This document shows positions 60,900 through 64,000 of a stretch of DNA of 64,000 bases, piece by piece (the stretch's first letter is position 1; the number at the start of each line of letters is the position of its first letter). The stretch is from Mytilisepta virgata. Taxonomy: Eukaryota > Mollusca > Bivalvia > Mytilida > Mytilidae. The notes beneath the pieces are model-generated. The model was not told where the DNA came from. It saw only the letters and a list, made by a program, of their open reading frames with translations, and ran no database searches. The DNA lies in the NCBI GenBank assembly GCA_028015205.1, contig CM051514.1:28412150-28476149 (forward strand), given 5' to 3'. The position numbers and the translations under genes are program-made.

Positions 60900-61690
60900 A
60901 TTCAATATTCCTGCACTGTCAAAATTATCTCAATATACATATCAGAATGGACGGTCAAAATAGCTTTATACTTTACATGAAAAAAAAATATTCTGACTTA
61001 TCGGTATGCCGGCACTTTGATCCTGTCTTCACATACAAAATATTAAATCAAATCCGAACTGTCGATTTGCACTATAGTTGTAATGATCACCTAATTCTAA
61101 TAATTAAAACACACAGTAATCCTAATATTTTACCACTGCACAATGCCACTATGTTTATATAATCCGAGGAAGTATTCCTAGAAATAATATCCAATAACAC
61201 TTAAACACAATAATTCACTTTCACAATCCAAGAATATTCACTACACTTCACTACCAAGGAAGAACATGTCAATATAGAAGTACAACCTTCTATGGCGTTC
61301 AACATACTGACAGAGAAATGCCAGCTCTGGCCAGCTTTATATACTATATATTAAGGAAAATCCCATTATCTGATTTTAGGGCTATCAAGTAAGATTTTCC
61401 CGCCAGAGAAAATATTAAGTCCATTACTGAATTTAGGGGAGTTATATTTGGTACTCCATAATAAAGGAGGAATTTTCTAAAAATGACTGTTAATCATAAT
61501 CAGGTAATAATAAGTTTCACTCCCCAGGACGGGAATTCAGCAAATTGTTATTTATGACTGATTCGGTAATTATTTTGACATGTATACATAATTAAAGGTG
61601 AAACTAGAAAATCAATAATTAGCGGCACTGTCCAAATCGATGTTCTAACAAGATGAAGTATTTCTTAAGGATATTTTATTGATATCTTGG
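60900..61690. other. Conserved non-coding block (unit C counterpart of 12190-12970)
   Basis: Same content as in unit A, with scattered substitutions. The open frame 60947-61162 has no known motif, and I do not call it a gene. Confidence 0.35.
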
Positions 61691-62049
61691 ATATAATTCA
61701 CGTTTCATCACACATCTATATGTAATAGTAAACAGCAACTATTACATGTGCCAGCAATTCGACAAACATGTAACTGATATTTTCGTATATTTTGTTTCAC
61801 TTTAAATGAACGAAAGTTCTTGATGTTTCATCTATTTAAACGGCTGTGTGTTTATTGTTTTAATATGTTATTTTTAACAGGTACCCCATCTTAAGGATAT
61901 TTGAAATAAACGGTTTACAGAAAGAATAAACATTGACGCACTGTTTCATCGACAGAACCACAGAACAAAAACCATAAAAAGAACACAAAACGCAAACATC
62001 GGGTTAGGATAATATGATTTGGTATAGAAACTCGGTAGTAGTGAAGATA

Positions 62050-62310
62050 AACCAGTTTCATGGGAACCCAAACCACCCCGTCAGCTACTCCGACCCTAGG
62101 AGACAATTTAAGCAAACAAAAAACCCGCATTCCATTAGACAGACAATCCCGGAAAACAAATGGACAACCACAACAAATCAACAATGAAAACAAAAACAAA
62201 AAACAAAACAACAACAAAAAAAAATCACTAAACAACACCAACTCCTATAAAAAGCAGGAGTGAACTCTGGTGCTCCGGAAGGGTAAGCACTTCTTGCTCC
62301 GTATATGGCA
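62050..62310 (-). mobile_element. Penelope-like 3' end fragment (unit C)
   Basis: Duplicate of the 13370-13600 fragment, with the same ggtgctccggaagggtaag segment. Confidence 0.6.
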
Positions 62311-62655
62311 CTCGTCTCGAAGTTCAAGAAAAGACAATCCGGTGGTATAACAAATAATATAAAAACCAATACAGTATGATTATCAGCAAGGTGACCGCTA
62401 TCTAGAAATATGTTTAAATTGGTTGAATGTTACGTGTACATAATTTAGACAGCATAGTCAAAATGTGCTAGTTTTAGCTGTAAATCTTGCCAAGTCTCTT
62501 ATACCTGCTAGTTGGACACTTTCGCTCTGTTCACGTGGCCAAGCATATAAACTTTCTTCGAAAGCAATACTGATGCCTCACATCAACTGAAAATTCTTGT
62601 TTAAGTTTTCTTAGACTGGTGAGTATATATAAAGTTTCCGTTGGTCATAATCAAT

Positions 62656-63250
62656 TGTTATGATATTGTATTATTATATTTCTTGTATTATTATATTTAT
62701 TTATCTTGGCCTAATTTGTTTTGTTTGGCTTATAACATGTATAATATGCTTACATAATACTTATAGTTGTTTACCAAATAATGTTACAACTGCGCAGTTT
62801 AGAAATCACTGGAACAATAATAGATACTGGTGGAATGATTAGAACTTTCTATTTGACTTGCGTAATAATCATAATATACGATGTGTAATTCAAACTTCTA
62901 CCGTATTCTAGAAGCATCCTTTCTACAAAATTCTATAAATTTCCATAGTAACTATATATACGGACAAGAAAGCTAGACTTTCAGAACAGATCAGATCAGA
63001 CATTAACATTCTTGTGTTCTCAGATGTTGAATTGACACACTTTTATTTACGTTACACACATCATACTAGATTGTGACTGATTGAATATAATATTCTGTTT
63101 GGATTCCCGCAACAGTGACGTGAAGAATTCCGGATAAAGAAAAGACAAAGGATCGGACATATATATTTAAACAGTTGACATTTTATTTTGTATAATATTT
63201 TTTGTAAACTTGTATATAATAAATCTCAACGGTGATTTCTAGCCGTAACA
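62656..63250 (+). mobile_element. Solo LTR (595 bp) with 4-bp target duplication CAAT
   Basis: Begins TGTTATG and ends CCGTAACA (TG...CA). CAAT flanks it at 62652-62655 and 63251-63254. A TATA box (ctatatatacgg, about 62952) and an aataaa near 63220, about 30 nt before the end, fit LTR U3/R/U5 order. Unit A has the empty site at about 13856-13859. The strand assumes TATA upstream of aataaa. Confidence 0.8.
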
Positions 63251-63289
63251 CAATATTGGAGATGTTTTCGGCACTCCATAGGATAAGTT

Positions 63290-63519
63290 TTATTAAGAAG
63301 TGTATCTTAGACCACACAAAATTGACTTTCAGTTCTTATGGATAAAATATGCGAGCGTGCAATTTTAATATTTTTTCTTGAGGACTTCATTTTTTCAGGC
63401 GAAGATAAAATTTAAGTGCGGCACAATTTTGTTAACTAAAATGTTGCAAAAAAATGGCTACTTTTTCCTAACTTTGGGACCGGGCGAACACTTTTTATTT
63501 TGAAATATTTAGCAAAATT
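63290..63519. repeat. Unclassified dispersed repeat, copy in unit C truncated by satellite
   Basis: Same family as 13880-14275. It matches unit A until agcaaaat at about 63518, where the satellite begins. Confidence 0.6.
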
Positions 63520-64000
63520 GACACATACCTCGCTTCCCCAGGGGGTTATCACCACTCCCATTAAATTAATAATGTTCAATTATCTCATAAACCGTTAAAA
63601 TCCCCACCCTAAACCATATATTTTCTTATTCCACATGGTAAGACGCACCAAATGACACATACCTCGCTTCCCCAGGGGGTTATCACAACTTCCACCAAAT
63701 CAATAATGTTCAATCATCTCATAAATCTTCTACGGTTAAGCGCGACGTCATAATGGAGAAACGACATAATAGCGGTGATGACACATACCTCGCTTCCCCA
63801 GGGGGTTATCACCACTCCCATTAAATTAATAATGTTCAATTATCTCATAAACCGTTAAAATCCCCACCCTAAACCATATATTTTCTTATTCCACATGGTA
63901 AGACGCACCAAATGACACATACCTCGCTTCCCCAGGGGGTTATCACAACTTCCACCAAATCAATAATGTTCAATCATCTCATAAATCTTCTACGGTTAAG
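63520..64000. repeat. Dimeric satellite array, 260-bp higher-order period, open at the window edge
   Basis: gacacatacctcgcttcccc starts at 63520, 63654, 63780 and 63914, so units of 134 and 126 bp alternate. The two visible 260-bp periods look identical as far as they overlap, while the two half-units differ from each other. Each carries ccccaggggg. The array continues past 64000. Confidence 0.92.

Larger units (their letters stand above)
51645..63519 (+). repeat. Segmental duplication unit C (about 12 kb; partner of 2170-14158)
   Basis: Same order and orientation as unit A. C-specific changes are a 306-bp retroposon (55334-55639), a 595-bp solo LTR (62656-63250), a deletion of about 330 bp inside the Penelope-like fragment, and a deletion near 54770 relative to A. 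The right end is cut by the satellite beginning at 63520. Confidence 0.85.

Noticed and set aside
62060..62263. 67-codon Asn/Lys-rich frame
   Set aside because: It is low-complexity reading of a Penelope-like 3' UTR in reverse.

Overview
The window looks like nuclear DNA of a marine bivalve, most likely a mussel (Mytilus type). It is very AT-rich, its genes have short phase-conserved GT-AG introns, and it is crowded with degenerate Penelope-like retroelement pieces, a Jockey/CR1-like LINE tail, tRNA-derived SINEs, hairpin and TIR elements, and abundant mollusc-type repeats. The species call is inference; no rRNA or mitochondrial marker is present.

The only confident protein genes are five paralogues, all on the + strand, of one 12-TM major facilitator family that resembles MFSD4B / sodium-dependent glucose transporter 1. 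I call them copies 1 to 5: 7224-9699, 22962-25476, 32569-36166, 43005-46175 and 56312-58858. All share three coding exons with the same phases: exon 1 ends at phase 0, exon 2 is 286 nt and ends at phase 1, and exon 3 carries TM5-TM12. Copies 4 and 5 read through (517 and 505 aa). Copies 1, 2 and 3 each carry a principal disabling lesion: a nonsense codon in exon 3, a 1-nt deletion in exon 2, and a 1-nt deletion in exon 3. The array is therefore expanding and decaying at once.

The layout reflects nested duplications. About 12 kb at 2170-14158 (unit A, with copy 1) recurs in the same orientation at 51645-63519 (unit C, with copy 5). A shorter, older relative lies at 18840-26150 (unit B, with copy 2). 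Copies 3 and 4 lie between B and C and share only exons. Insertion order can be read by comparing units. A Penelope-like fragment is in A and C but not B, so B split first. A 595-bp solo LTR and a 306-bp poly(A)-tailed retroposon are in C only, so they arrived after the A/C duplication.

Region by region: 1-1280 is a minus-strand Penelope-like remnant, followed by tandem repeats; 2170-14158 is unit A; 14160-18840 holds hairpins, a 1.2-kb mollusc repeat and a TIR element; 18840-26150 is unit B; 26150-32540 has no recognisable gene; 32569-36166 is copy 3; 36200-43000 holds TIR elements, a SINE and a triplicated repeat; 43005-46175 is copy 4; 46200-51640 is gene-poor with one candidate promoter/first exon; 51645-63519 is unit C; and 63520-64000 is the start of a dimeric 260-bp satellite running off the right edge.
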